The position numbers and the translations under genes were made by a program. Shown here one piece after another: positions 45,790 to 59,881 of a DNA stretch of 64,000 nucleotides. The DNA comes from Cornus controversa (taxonomy: Eukaryota; Streptophyta; Magnoliopsida; Cornales; Cornaceae). The notes under the pieces were generated by a model. The model made no database searches, was not told the DNA's origin, and worked only from the letters and a program-made list of their open reading frames with translations. Every line of letters starts with the position of its first letter. Position 1 is the stretch's first letter. The stretch covers positions 60,950,033 through 61,014,032 of the forward strand of contig CM048845.1 of the NCBI GenBank assembly GCA_026545225.1, in the 5' to 3' direction.

Positions 45790-48700
45790 CCAATGATATC
45801 TGAATCCCTTTATAGGTAGAAATGTGTATGGGCCCTGATATTGTTTTAAAAGTGTAAAATAACTCGCAAGCGCACAAATCTATTGAAGTATAGATTAGCA
45901 AGAACAAGGTTGAACCCAAGGGAATGCTTTGAGAAGAAAAACTAATACAAATTCAAATTAATTTAAAACTAATCTAGTTTAAATAAAAGTTGGTTGATTT
46001 GAGAGAAATTAAACTAACATGCAAATAAAATAACACTATTGAATTCAAATTGAGAAAATAAATAAGGTTTCAGATTCCACCACCATTAAATCCGTGAAGC
46101 TTCTAATATTCATTTATTAATTTTTAAATTTAGAGTAGCAATTAAAAAATCAATCTATTGCTTACACAAGATTTAACAATAAAGCACTATTAAAAATATA
46201 TTAAAAAGGTAGATTTTCTTTCGTTTCACTAGTGTAAAATTCTAAGCAATTTATGAATCCAATTTAATGAAAAACATAAGATCAAAGATTATCACTTTTA
46301 AGAAATACAAATTCAAGCTTAGATTAATTATAATACTTTCTAACTACCACATATAAATGATCTAGATGGTGAAAGAATTATAAAGTAATTAATCACAAGA
46401 AGCAAAAATCATCAGCATTTAAATCATACACATGAGAATCAATTAATGAAAAAAAATAACTTCACCTCATTAATGGAGGTTCCTCCTCAACCCTAGTTGA
46501 GAAGTTTAGTTACACATGGTAGAAAAAGATAACAAATAAATAAAAGACATAATAAAATAAATAAATAAAATTCGGATTGTCTCTGCCTTCTCTACCATGA
46601 CCTCCACTTGTTTTTCTCATCCTCAACCCTACTCATCTCTTTCTCTTATATAGAGGTCCTCTGGGGTGTTCTCCAAGTAAAAGAAAATAGGAAAGTATTT
46701 AGGAGAAAATGTGCCAAAATATTTTCTCTGAATTGAAATCCAATTTTGACCTTGAATTAGTGCGATTCACGAAATTTTCGTGAAATACAAATATCTCTAG
46801 AATCGAATTTCATTCAACACAATTTGATACTCGTAAATAATGGTTTCAGGCCATTTTTCAAAACGAGATTAAAACTGAATTATGTGCAGAATTAGGCTCA
46901 AGCCCGAAATTTCCTTAAGCAAATATAATTCTCTTGGACCACTTCCTTGGGCTAATTTGAGTTAAGATACGGAGTTGAATGGATTCACTTGATGTAGGCT
47001 TCATATAATCCTCTTGAATGTCTTCTTTAAAGCCCAAAAATCATGATTTTAACTGAAATAATCATGAAGGCCCTAAAAATATAGAAAACACAAAAATAAA
47101 GTAAAATCATAAATAAATTATCACTAAGAGAATAAAATATACAAATTAAGAAACTAGAATGCGTAACATTCAATGCCGATCACACCCCCAAACTTACATA
47201 TTACTAGTCCTTTAATAATAAAACAAAATAAAACTAAAACAAAGAAAACTAACTAAACACTAACTAGACTACCCAAACTCCACTTTAGTGGAAGAAACGA
47301 TTGCATTTAGCATATGCAACAAGCCTTTAAACCACTAGGTTCCCCCTAGTGGTCGAGTTATAGTCTCATGAGGGTTTCCAGAAATGTTACCCACAAATAT
47401 TCAAAATTTCTGTTTAAACATAAATCAAGAAGAAGACTACAATATATAGTTACAAACTTGTAGTCAAGAATAACTCCAAATTTTCAAATTCCATAATTTA
47501 AAGCAATGGTCCCATGCATAATTCATATCAACAAATCTCAAAGCAACTAACTCTAGCTTCCTCGTGAAAAGTGAACTAACAGTCATCTCATGTAGCATAA
47601 CCTAGCTCCGAATATATTAAGACACATACCCCTTCAACTCACTAACTCCCCTTATTGAACTCAGACTCCCAAACATGAATACATGACTTTTCTTTTTTTT
47701 TTTATTTTTTTTCATTGATTTATTGGTTGTGCAATGTCTTGGTTTATTAAGCTTTCTGGAAGATCTATGTAGCAAGCTTTCAATCAGTGACTCCCAAACC
47801 AAATGACTTTAGGGTACTAGGTGTCAAGACACACCGAAGAACATAATAACCCAAATCAGTCAGACTACAAACCAAGACAACCAATGATCATTTTTTCTCA
47901 CCAATTCACTTTTGACACGAACACTCAATGCTTACTGAGGCAAGAGGTCTGGTTACTCATAAAAAATGATCAAATTGATTTGTTATTCATCAGATGTATT
48001 GTAACCTAACAACTCAGAGCCAAAATTTATATCCCACAAGATTATGCTAGTGTGTCTGTGCATGTGAACAAACTAAAACCAATCACTCCAAAGTATATCA
48101 ATGCAAACCATGATTAAAACCATTAGATTCAAGCCACATATTTCAAAATTTTAAAACATACTAAAAAATTGCAAGTTAAGCACCTACATAAAGTATTAAT
48201 CCCTTGAATAATGTAAAAATATCCTATCTAAAAACAAAACAAAATAAAATAAAAAATAAATTATGAAAATAATGTAACAAAAAAGTCCTCAAAACAAGAA
48301 AATTTTCATAAAAATCTCCCCTTATTGCAATAAAGCACATAAAAAGGCATCGCCTCACCCCCAAACTTAAACTGGACATTATCCTCAATGTACATCCAAA
48401 TAAAAGCATAGAGAAGGGTTAGAACGATATTACCATGAACCCAAAATAGTGCCAAAAAAAAAAATAGCAAATCAGTAACATGAAGGTAATACAAGCACTC
48501 CCCCAAACTTGGATGCGACAATCTATTAAAACAAACCACTATACTCTAACGACTAAGTGAAATAACATGGGTGAAAATAAATATGAAACATAAAGTAAAA
48601 AAAAAAAATTTTTTTTTTTTGAAACCTAATCTTCACGCGAAAATCACGGGTACTACTTTTCTCCCTATTCTCTGAACTGGTGGGTTTCAATTTTCGAAGG

Positions 48701-50300
48701 TGTATATGTGATAAGATATTGATTATCCAAACACGCTAATATATAGAGTACAAAGAGGTTGCATTTCTTTATTAAAATTATACTGTGTTGAAGCAATCTC
48801 GACAATATTGGGTATCGAAACCAGACTTTAATAAACGAAAATCATCAACTTTATTAATCATATCACAAATTGTAGAATTTGTACTACATATATAGTTAGA
48901 GAATGGGTGGCTATACTGGACCATTATAAAAAAAAAATTCTTTCTTTTTTTAAGAAAAATTTAAAATTAAATACACAAAGTTACCTAACATTTATAAACC
49001 CATGGAAAGTTTAATACTATGTATGGAAAGAAAAAAAATACAAAGAAAAAATGATTGACACAAACTAAAAATAAAAATATTCAAGTTCTAGAAATTCTAA
49101 AACTAATAATGTACAATGATGACCAAATAGGTCAATCATGATAAAAGGGACTATAACTCAACTGATACATTGGCTTTCCACTTTTCGATGTCTATAAAAT
49201 GGACTGAATTTAATGAAACATTCACATCCAATAAAACATTCACATCTTTACAAGTATTATCAATATCAAAATCATAACCAAAATTAGTTAGACTTGCCTC
49301 TAAAGGGTCCTTATAACTAGCATGAATAAAAGTATCCTGATCTAGATTCTCTATTAAATTTAACTCACAAATATTTTCAGAGTCCGGTGGTTGTTGGCTT
49401 ATGTTAAAAATATTAAGTTCAACCGGCATATTTTCAAAAGAGAGTTTCACAACACCATTCCTACAGTTGATTAGAGTATTTGAAGTGACGAGGAATGGAC
49501 GACATAAGATGACAGGTATCTGGCTAGTAGGATTAGCTACAAATTGAGTGTTTAAGACAATAAAGTCTACATGGAAGAAGAATTTATCAACCTGAATGAC
49601 CAAATCCTCAATAAAATCACGATGTACCTTAACTGAGTGATCTGCTAATTGTAGTATCACATTCGTAGCTTTTAACTCACCAAGATCAAGTTGCTCGTAA
49701 ATAGAGTAAGATAACAAGTTGACACTCGCACCCAAGTCAAGCAGAGCTTATTGAATTTTTTGATCACCTATGGTACATGAAATCGTAGGACATCCAATAT
49801 TCTTAAATTTAGGTAGAGTGCGATGTTGGATGATTGAGCTAACTTGCTCAGTGAGGAAGGCTTTCTTGCGCACATTCAAGCCACGTTTGACAGTACACAA
49901 GTCCTTTAAAAATTTTGCATAAGAAGAGACCTGTTGAATTATATCGAGAAATGGAATATTAGTTTTGACTTATTTAAACACTTCTATAATCTCATTATAG
50001 TGATTCTCCTTCTTAGATTTTTGAAGTATTTGAGAATATGGTGCAGTAGGAACAAAGTTCCTAACTGGTGGACTTATGGTGGGTCAAGATTGGGGACTTG
50101 AATTTCTGACTCAACTTCAGATATAGTTGTGTCCTCTCTCCCTAGACTGTGAACATGGTCCTTTTCAATTTTTCCATTATGTATAGGCATTTGGACTCCA
50201 TTATCAACTTGTATACCTGACCTTATGATTGTGATAGACTGAACCTGTATATGTGAACTAGAAGTAGAACATTTAAATTAGTAGAACATTTAAAATATTT
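45790..50300 (-). mobile_element. gypsy (Athila/Tat-type) retrotransposon remnant
   Basis: On the minus strand, 50300-49740 carries degraded gag/pol sequence, 49735-49151 the protease region, and the rest a long non-coding 3' region with landmarks such as ccccaaacttacatattact (about 47190) and ccccaaacttaaactggaca (about 48358). Reverse transcriptase, RNase H and integrase are missing. LTR limits were not found. Many stop codons are present. Confidence 0.65.
49151..49750 (-). pseudogene. Athila-like retropepsin fragment
   Basis: The minus strand reads ALLDLGASVNLLSYSIYEQL, the aspartic protease active-site region (D-L-G-A-S) of Athila-type gypsy elements. It continues with LQLADHSVKVHRDFIEDLVI, VDFIVLNTQF, RPFLVTSNTLINCRNGVVKL and onward for about 195 residues. 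A stop codon lies just upstream of the active site. This is a retroelement fossil rather than a host gene. Confidence 0.88.
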
Positions 50301-50860
50301 GTGAATTTTTTTGTCTAGTGAAATTTAGATTTAACCTCAATATCTTTCATTGATATTACCAACACTTCAACCATAATTGCAATCAACATCCATGGGTCAA
50401 TAAACATGTTTTCACCAAGCTTACTTTACATGTGAATGTATTATGATAAAAAAGAAAAAAAAATAGTATATTAACAAAGAGGCACAATGATGCTAATTTA
50501 ATAAAATTTTTGGGATAAACATTATCTAAAATTCAATGATTTAAAAATTTCCATTACAAAGATTGAATGTCTCATGTACAGAAAAAAAAAATCAACAATA
50601 CAAATTGACAAAGAAATGAAAAATATATCAAACCTCACTCTTTGAATTGAATGACTTAGAATTGACCATTTGGAAAGGATGAGCGTTTTTCCAAAAGATT
50701 ATCCTTTGTTCACCAACAATGGAGAGTCGACGCCCCGTTGCAACACATTTCAATCAACACCCAATTTGATCACGTTAGACTTCTCAACTCCTATTCTTTT
50801 GTTTCAAGAATCTCCTAATTCCATTTGATAACTGTTTATGAAAAGAAAATAATATTATAA
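50301..50860. other. gene-free spacer
   Basis: AT-rich sequence with no gene. A small GC-richer patch near 50690-50770 may be a TE fragment, but I cannot name it. Confidence 0.35.
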
Positions 50861-51091
50861 GGAAAATGCTACATGTCCCGAATAAATATCTCGTAGTATA
50901 TCTTGAATTTATGTAGCAGGTGATATGGTGCTTATCTAAACATAGACATCAACATGTATATCACCGGAACTCCGTATATGGAGGGAATCCCACCAATACT
51001 AACTCACCGTTTAATTTTATCTTCTAAAATAATGGGTTATATTATTCGAGATATACTTCGAAATATTTATTCGGAACATGTAACATTGCTC
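50861..51091. mobile_element. Mutator-like MITE 3, related to MITE 1
   Basis: Inverted ends: left ggaaaatgctacatgtcccg, right (reverse complement) gagcaatgttacatgttccg, both followed by aataaatat. It is the same family as 39364-39591. The flanks do not give a convincing 9-bp duplication. Confidence 0.65.
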
Positions 51092-51449
51092 TATTAATAA
51101 TTGAAAGTTAGTTTTGCCAAAGTTTGTGTCTTTTGGGTGTCTTCAAGAAAAGGAAACGTTTCGGATTTAAGCGTTAAGGAAACTGATAGGAAAAGGAAAT
51201 AATATTAATAACTATACTTTAATTTAGTTTTTCTGAAGGTTTGTTTCCTGGTGTCCTAAAGAAAAAGTTTAGGTTTAGAATAAGAAAATAAGTTTAATAA
51301 CTATAATTTAGTTTGGCGAAAAACGTTTAGGAATAAAATTATTAATAATCATAGTTTAGTTTAGAAGGTGTTAACTCATATAAGAAATAAGAAAAGACGC
51401 ATACACTTTTAAAAATAGTATAGAAAAAAAAAGAGATAATAATATAGAT

Positions 51450-52760
51450 AAGTTTTTTTTTTTTTTTTTTAAGGAAGAGAAAAAGTTTCTTAACAATTTT
51501 GTGTATATTAGAGTTTTCTCTTCCTTAGATAGAAAAACTGAAAATATATATTACTTGAATTAAAATACTTCTTCCAATATTAATTATATTAAAAGCCCAA
51601 CGTACTAATTTTTGGGACATACGTTAGTTTACTATTTTCATTTTCTCTATACATTTTCTATATTTTTTATTCATTTTTTGTTTTTTATACTCTTTTTTTA
51701 AGGAAGAGGAAAAGTTTCTTAACAATTGTGTGTATATATATGTGTATATAAATTAGAGTTTAATTAAAAGAAATGGGTAGTATAAATGTGTGTATAAACT
51801 ATATGATGTGATCATTATTTTATACATTTTTGATTTAATTTGATGAAAGTAGCAATTATATCTTTTTATTTAAAAGTACTAATTTTTGGGAGATAGTTTA
51901 CTATTTTCATTTTCTCTATACATTTTTCATTCATTTTTTTTTAATTTTTTTATACTTTTTTTTAAGGAATAGGAAAAGTTTCTTAACAGTTGTGTGTATA
52001 TATATGTGTATATAAATTAAAGTTTAATTAAAATAGGCGCACTAATCTTTTTTGGGTCCCTCCTTTTGGGTCTTTTTTTTCAATTCCTGTAAAAAGAGAT
52101 AGCTTTTCTTTTTTAGGTCTCGTCAAAAGAGATGATTTATTCAAGAGATAATTTTTTTTTAACAATTGTGTGTATATAAATTAGAGTTTAATTAAAATAA
52201 ATGGGTAGTATAAATGTGTGTATAATTATACGATGTGATCATCATTTAATACAATTTTAATTTAATTTAATGAAAGTAGCAATAATATCTTTTTATTTAA
52301 AAAAAAGTTAAAAATGTATAGAAAAAATAAAAAAGCCTCACACATTTATGTAGTTTAAGGAAGATGAAAAGTTTCTTAACAATTGTGTGTATATAAATTA
52401 GAGTTTAATTAAAATAAATGGGTAGTATAAATGTGTGTATAATTATATGATGTGATCATCATTTAATACAGTTTTAATTTAATTTAATGAAAGTAACAAT
52501 TATATCTTTTTATTTTTAAAAAAGTGAAAAATGTATAGAAAAAAAAAAAACCTCACACTTTTATAAGTAGTATATATATAGATAATATAGATATAGATGT
52601 GTGTATAATTATATGATGTGATTATCATTTAATACATTTTTAATTTAATTTAATTTAATGAAAGTAGCAATTATATCTTTTTATTTTAAAATAAGTGAAA
52701 AATGTGTAGAAAAAATAAAAAAGCATCACACTATGAGTAGTATTGATATAGAGATATAGA
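51450..52760. repeat. tandem repeat block upstream of GLYR2
   Basis: Repeated phrases taaggaagagnaaaagtttc, ttaacaattgtgtgtatata, aaattagagtttaattaaaa, gggtagtataaatgtgtgta and gatgtgatcatcatttaata recur in order at roughly 220-bp spacing (clearest at about 52150-52600; older copies at 51465, 51700 and 51960). A fragment (aaaaataaaaaagcctcaca) also sits upstream of the truncated GLYR2 copy near 22745. The block ends about 180 bp from the GLYR2 start codon. Confidence 0.75.
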
Positions 52761-52779
52761 TATAGATATACATAAATAT

Positions 52780-52942
52780 TAGTAATTGAAGTGGGAGCCT
52801 TGCACAACCATTTGCCCATACTATTCTTGGTATGAGTCGGACAAAGTAAATGGTCACGACCTTCCTCTAGGCCAATTACACTCACCATCTATCCACTGGG
52901 ATTATTCTGAGTTCACCACCAAACACTGCAGTCTCAACGGCC
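52780..52942 (+). promoter_or_regulatory. GLYR2 proximal upstream region / 5' UTR
   Basis: This is conserved with 22795-22989 upstream of the exon-1 duplicate (gagccttgcacaaccat, ggacaaagtaaatggtca, ctgagttcaccaccaaacac). A TA-rich stretch at 52740-52775 could supply a TATA-like element, but the transcription start cannot be fixed from sequence. The start codon context caacggccATGG is strong. Confidence 0.5.
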
Positions 52943-55900
52943 ATGGCAATATGCTCAAGCTTTTACTCTCGAATACCAAACCACTTCAGAGGCAAAACCA
53001 TCTCTTCATTCCCCACAAAACCACCTTTTTCTGTTTCTTTCAAGGCTTTCTCTTCTCAAATTTTTAGTTCTACAACCAAAGGTATTGTCTTTTATTCTTT
53101 ACTGGGCACTTCTTTCTTCGTTTTTTTCCCTTTTAGTTTTGTAATAATCTTTCATAGAGATTTGAATTTTCGGAATTTCTTAATATGAAGATAAAAAGGA
53201 AAAAAACTTTTATGTTTTTGTTTTTCTGAATTTCTTAATATGAGGATAAAAGGAAAAATTCAATTTGAACGGGGACTGTGTTCATGGGCTTTGATAATTC
53301 ATTATAATTTGCAGGATTCGGAATGTTGCTAAGCATACTGGGGTGGTGTTGTTATTGATCTTTTTTTCTTTTTTTTTCCTCCCCAGAATGTTGAAGTGCA
53401 ATTAAGATGGTTAGAGAGTTATTTGAATTAATACACGGGCTTCAATTGGGGTATTTTGGATGTCCCATAGATATTTGATGGCTCCATTGTCTTTTTGCAA
53501 TCATTTGGATGTATAGATATAATGATATGGGTCATGAGGGGTTTTTTATTTTTTTTTTCCGCTAAGATAAGTATGTCTTGAACGTAAAGTGTTTGTACAA
53601 AAGCCTAGACCATAGCCAAAGGCAGAGAAGTTACAACTCCAGCATAAGAGCAAAACATGGAGAAAATGAGATTTTATGGGAGTTATCATTGCAGTTGATG
53701 GTATATTATAATTTTCAGGAATTTCAGAAAATGACATATTTCACTCTCCGTGGGAATAACTGCTACCTTCTTTCTGTAAGCATTATGTAAGACTTCGGAC
53801 ATGTAAAGAAATTAACATGAAATGTATGTGGGGTGGTCAAAATAAATCAGTAAAATTTTCTACTAGAAGCATTTCAAATTTTCAAGTTGTTGCAATTTGA
53901 TACGCACCTCTTCAAAGGTGTTTATGCTAGACTCAGAAAGTAGAAGGTCTTAAACATTTTACCAATAGCTAGAACTTGGAAATGTGAAAAGGAAAACAAT
54001 CTACTGAAAATCCAGATGAATCTGGTTGGACTTGTTTTTATGAGATACTACAAAGCCAGAAAACTCTGAAATTGATGGCTATAATTTAGTTCTCGTCTAG
54101 CTTTAAGCCTCATAAAACTTGACTCATTCTTTAGTCATGGACATTGCTAAGTGGTGTAAGTTTGGAAATCTGTAATGGCAGAGGTGTAAATCATATTAGT
54201 CAATGTGACTTCATATAATTATGGATTTCAGTAATAGCAAAAAATGAAATAAAATAAAAAAGAACAATAAGAAGAAGAAACATTCATTAAGAATTAGTTA
54301 CTCTGTCAAAGCAAGGTATATGTGAATAAATTGCATTGTAATAATCTCATATAGAAAGTCCAACTTGGTTTTATGTTCTTCCCATATTTATTTAAATACC
54401 AATTTCTGAATAATGATCCAATTCTTCTATAATTATATAACAAGGAGAGTGATGGGTTTCTATGATATTAGGGCATCAGAAAAAGGAAGTGTCACTATGA
54501 TCTAGCATACCTCTCGGGTTTCAATTTATAATGTAGTATGAGGGCTTTTACATTTATTTGATCCAACTTATTTGGTGAATGTAAAGTGTTTTCTTGACTC
54601 AAATGATATTCTTTCCAACAGAGTTTTGGTTTGTCTTTGCAGCAGATGAAATGCCACCACGTGTTGGTTTTCTAGGACTTGGAATTATGGGCTTTCCAAT
54701 GGCACAAAATCTGTTAAAAGCTGGGTATGACTTGATTCCTTTACTTGATTTGAGCTAGAGCAGTGCAAAACTGGTTAAGAAGTTATTAGAAGCTCAAGTT
54801 TGATTTATGTTGATAACAAATAATCCAGAATTCAATATATCCAATCTATAATTTTCTTCTGATTGATATAATGTATTGTTTTGAATTGTTCTGCAGTTCT
54901 ATATGTTGTCTTGCAAATTTTTTTAACATGCTTTTAAGATCGTTATTCAATTATGATAGTGGAGGTGGTAACATTGTCAAATTACTGTTTGATGCTTCAA
55001 GGGAAATTCAAAGCACATGTGCACCTACGATTCTTAAGAACCATCAAAAGATGCTTTCACAACTCCACTGAATGTATCATTGGGATTTTAATTCCCTGGT
55101 TGGCATGTTGTAGGTGCGATGTGACTGTTTGGAATAGGACCAAGAGCAAATGTGATCCTCTCATCTCCTTGGGTGCAAAGTAAGTTTTTGATGTACAAGC
55201 CACATATATATGTCTTTGCGATCTTCCATATTTTCGTTAGATTAAGCCTATGATGAAGCAATGTCATGGTAATTGCAACAAGCTCTTCTCTTGATTAACA
55301 TATTTGGAGGATGAAACACTACACATGCCGTATCATGGTACTGCTCACATCAAGATGGTCCCACTTAGATCAAATATACTAAAATGAGATCTCACATTTT
55401 TCTTTGACGAATCAGATTGGTCGAACTTAGTCAAAGGATGGAGAGGATAAAAGTTTGACATACCCTTGTTATCTGTTCTTAATGAATTCTGGTATCCATG
55501 CAATCTTCCGTCTACAGTTGCATGCATACCTTGCTATTCATGCTAAAAATGGGGGGCTCATGATTACATGAGGTCTTCCTTGTGATAGTATTTTCCTTTT
55601 TGTTATTCCTTGGAGCATCTTTAATTTGAATGCCGCATTATGTGCATATGAATTTTAGGTTATTACCATTACAGGCTTACATCCCTCTTCTATTTATAAC
55701 AAGTGATATATATATATATATTAAAAAAAAAATACTTAAGAGAAATTATTGAAGAAGATAAATTAGATATAGTTTGTATGAACACTCATGTTTATAAAAT
55801 AGGACCAGACCCTAGCTCTACCACCAGTTTCAGACACCAATACCTTGTTAACCTGCTATCTAGACTGTAAGACTTGAAATGAAGAGGCACCAATATATCA

Positions 55901-58900
55901 CTGGATCATTAGGCTCGTGCTTTAAGCTTACTTGCAAAATATGTATTTCTCTTTTGGTGCATTCTATTTCCTTTTATCAATTATGTTTCTTTTTTTATTT
56001 TTTCTTTTTATTTTTTCAATTATGTGGGTTGTTTGGAGTTCTTTGGTGGGTTAGGGATACGAACTTCATACCAAAGGCTTAGAAATGAGCTTTGACATAT
56101 CTTCCAGTAACTCAAAACCAACAATGCTAAAGCTTGATGGTAGCAATATTATGCACCTACAGAATAAATAAATAAAAAAAACAGAGTTCGAGTGAAATGT
56201 TATATCGCCATTACTTCTAGTTCCACAATAGACAGGCCAACAAATATTCTGTACATATAATGGCGTGTGTGTTTTCAGAACCTCCGATACAAATTTCCTG
56301 CTCTGATATACTCTCAGTTATTGAATTCATTGAATGTTTTCGGATGCATATTACTTGTATGTATTTTGATTTTTGAAGGTTTGGTAATCTGAAACTTTGT
56401 TTGGAAGTGTCATCATACTAAATAGAGATTACGAAGGTGCATTGTCTTGACTAATGGCACATTCATCAAGGGCTCCTTGGGGCTCCTTGCTCTTTAACTG
56501 ATTAAAGATTAGTGTTATTCGAACCGGGAGAGACTGTGTTAAAGCTCCAAGGAAAACTTGTACTTAGGTACTGGTGTGACATTAGGACAACCGACCAAGC
56601 TATTAGCATCTTCATATCCAGGACCCTCTAACGCTCATGCTTCTTATATACATTTTTTTTGCCATCAGAGTATGTATAAAAAATTCCATTGCCATTCTTT
56701 TTTTTTCCTTTCTTCATGTTGAACTTTATCTATGAGGGAACTGTGTGTGTGTTGATTTTTGGTGCTTATCCATAACTTTCGGAAAACATTAATTGCGAAA
56801 ATTCTCACTTTATATTTATAATTTTCTTTTATACAGATGTAGATCCTCCCCCGAGGAAGTAGCTGCATCTTGTGATGTCACATTTGCAATGCTTGCTGAT
56901 CCTGAAAGTGCTGTGAGTATGATTCATTAAGTTTATTAGCTTGCCCAGTTATGTCAGTGATGCCTAGTTATTACTTTTTATCAGGTTGAGGTTGCTTGTG
57001 GGGAACATGGAGCTGCAAATGGCATGAGTCCAGGAAAAGGGTATTACATATTTCTTTATCTTTCTCATGAGAAGGGTTTTAAAGATAATAGCCTATGATT
57101 CATTTATCAGCTTTCTTTGCACCATGTCATAAGCTCTTTATAAGAATTTCTCTGATTTGATCTAACATTTTTTTGTGACTGTTAGAATGGTCTATTATCA
57201 AGTTGCTTAATTATTAGTTTGCCAATAAATTTTATTTTAGGGGAAAAATAGCCATCTCCTGCTTTTATACTGAAATTTTGATGGATCTAAATTAGTGGTT
57301 ATTGAAGAAGTATTTTCTAGAAAGTATATATGGAGCATGAACACAAACTAACTTCTACAAAAAAAGGACGAGGGAGTCATGGACACGTCAAGGACACATT
57401 AACATTAAAATATCTATTTTATACATAAATTCATTTCAAAAGGACAAATATGAAGGTTTGATAGATTCTTTCTGAAAAAAAAATATAGCTTTAATTATTA
57501 GTTTAAATTTCTATTTAAAAGTGTCAGTTGCATACTTGACGTGTTTTGGCCATATGTTTAATAAGACTTGAGACATGTAGGCTATGTCCAACATGTTTCT
57601 AAAAGTGTCTGGAATATTGTATAACGTGGTGTTGGAAATGAACACAGCCCTCCTAAGAGGTGTCCTTGCTTCGGAGGAAACTATAGTCAAATTACTTCTA
57701 TATGCAGTTCTTAATTTTATAATTCATGAAACTATTCAGAGCAGGAACACTATAATCTGGGGAAAATCAAAACAATAGTGCTTGCTATATTCACAATTGC
57801 AAGAATTTGAGAAAGAAAAATAATTTCAGAAATATGTACCCCTTACAGGCCATCAGAATTCTTTTTACACATCATCAGGAGCATTTCTTTGGAAATTGCA
57901 TGCAGATACACTTTTGTTCTCTATAACATAAACAAAAGTTGTTTTGATCACATATTTATTCTCTACAAAATTTTCTCTGACCAATTTCCCAATTATTCTG
58001 CATGACAATGGATTTTCCAATTTCTATGCTCTGTGCTTGCTGATTCGTACTTTCATCTATCATTACGGTTCATCTTACAACTCACTACAATTGTGGGTTA
58101 TCAATACATGTGTATATATAAACATGCACGTGTATATATCTTGTGGGATTTTCCTTCAATCCATGCCTTTCTCTTTCTCTTTTGGTATAAATTGTATGCC
58201 TTTGCCCAAATGTGATGTGTAGCTTGTCTGTTCTTTCTTTGTATGGCCGTTTGCAGGTATATAGATGTTTCCACAGTTGATGGCGAGACTTCTAAAATGA
58301 TTAGTAGGCATGTCAAGGGTACTGGAGCACTATTCTTGGAGGTGAGTTACTTCAGTTTTTTTTTTCTAGTCATCTTTATCGAGCATTCAGAGTTTGTACT
58401 GTATTTTTTATCTTTTCCTTTTGGTGAATACTATATTTCGATTTTAGAAATTTCCCACCACTATAATATGCCTAAGTTGTGTGTTCTTTCTGCACGCTTC
58501 AATTGAATGATAACCATATGTAAGGAAATTTCAATTTAGCCTTGTTTCTTTTCTAATAGGCTCCAGTTTCAGGCTCCAAAAAGCCGGCAGAAGATGGACA
58601 GCTGATATTTCTTACTGCTGGTAAGCATCCTTCTTTTTATTGGTTATCTATGAATTTCTTTTAACGCACTTTTTTCTTCCATTTTTCACATATTAACCTT
58701 CTTTTTCCATCCAAAATCTGTGTTGCTTGACACAGTAAAGGGGGCTTTACATAACTGAATCTATAGCTGCAATCTTTCAGGTGACAGATCTCTATTTGAC
58801 ACAGTTGGTCCACTCTTGGATGTAATGGGAAAGGTATTTCTTCCTTTAACTTTTTGCTTTCTTTTTCACCAAGTGATCCAACAACCATTTCCTTTTTTTT

Positions 58901-59824
58901 TTTTTTTCCTTCTTTTTCTTAAATTTGTTTTATCCTCGCTATTATTTCAGTCGAGATTTTACCTTGGGGATGTTGGAAATGGAGCTGCAATGAAGCTTGT
59001 TGTTAACATGATCATGGGAAGGTTATAAAAATTTCTTTCTAGATAATTTATATTGTTTTTATGCCTTCTTTGAGTAATTTGATTATTAATGTTTTCTTCA
59101 TTGTCATCTAAAAATTTGCAGTATGATGGCATCTTTTTCTGAAGGATTACTTCTTAGTCAGAAAGTGGGACTGGACCCAAGTGTGCTGGTAGAGGTAATC
59201 CCTAGTTCAAGACAGATCTTATTAAATGTGAAGCTCAATCTGGTCATTCACAGATTCCATGTGAATTATATCAGTTGTTGTTATTTGTTTGTTTCATTAG
59301 TTCAGTAATGCATGAGGAGAATGGGATGCTAGAGAATTTAACACTAGTAGGGAGTACTCTTGCTTGGTCCAGTTCTTTGGAAACGCAAAATGCTCCGAAC
59401 AACTACAGAAAACAATTCTCTAGAATTAGGCCTTTTTCTGCTTTGTTGAAACTGTCAAACAAGTTATCAAACGAATTTTCAAACTGTCCTCTGTTCTTCA
59501 GAAAAATCCTACCTACTTGTAATGGCCTCCTTTTTGAAAGAGTGAATAGATAAGCTAGACTGACAGAGAGGTTGAGAAAAGCAAGAAGAGAAAAAAGGGA
59601 GAAGAAAAACATAGAGAAATCTTAAGATCAATATTCCCAAAATATCCAATAAATTCAACAATCCCTGCGCCTATGCTTGTAGGTGCAAAACCCCACATGA
59701 TCTCCATTAGGGGGGGGGGGGGGGGACTAATGATAGTCTCATTGCCTTTGGAGCCATTGGGTGGTAGACTGAAAATAAACTCTGTAACTGTAGAATAGTG
59801 CATGATTATATGTGCGCGCATGCA

Positions 59825-59881
<57 letters not shown>

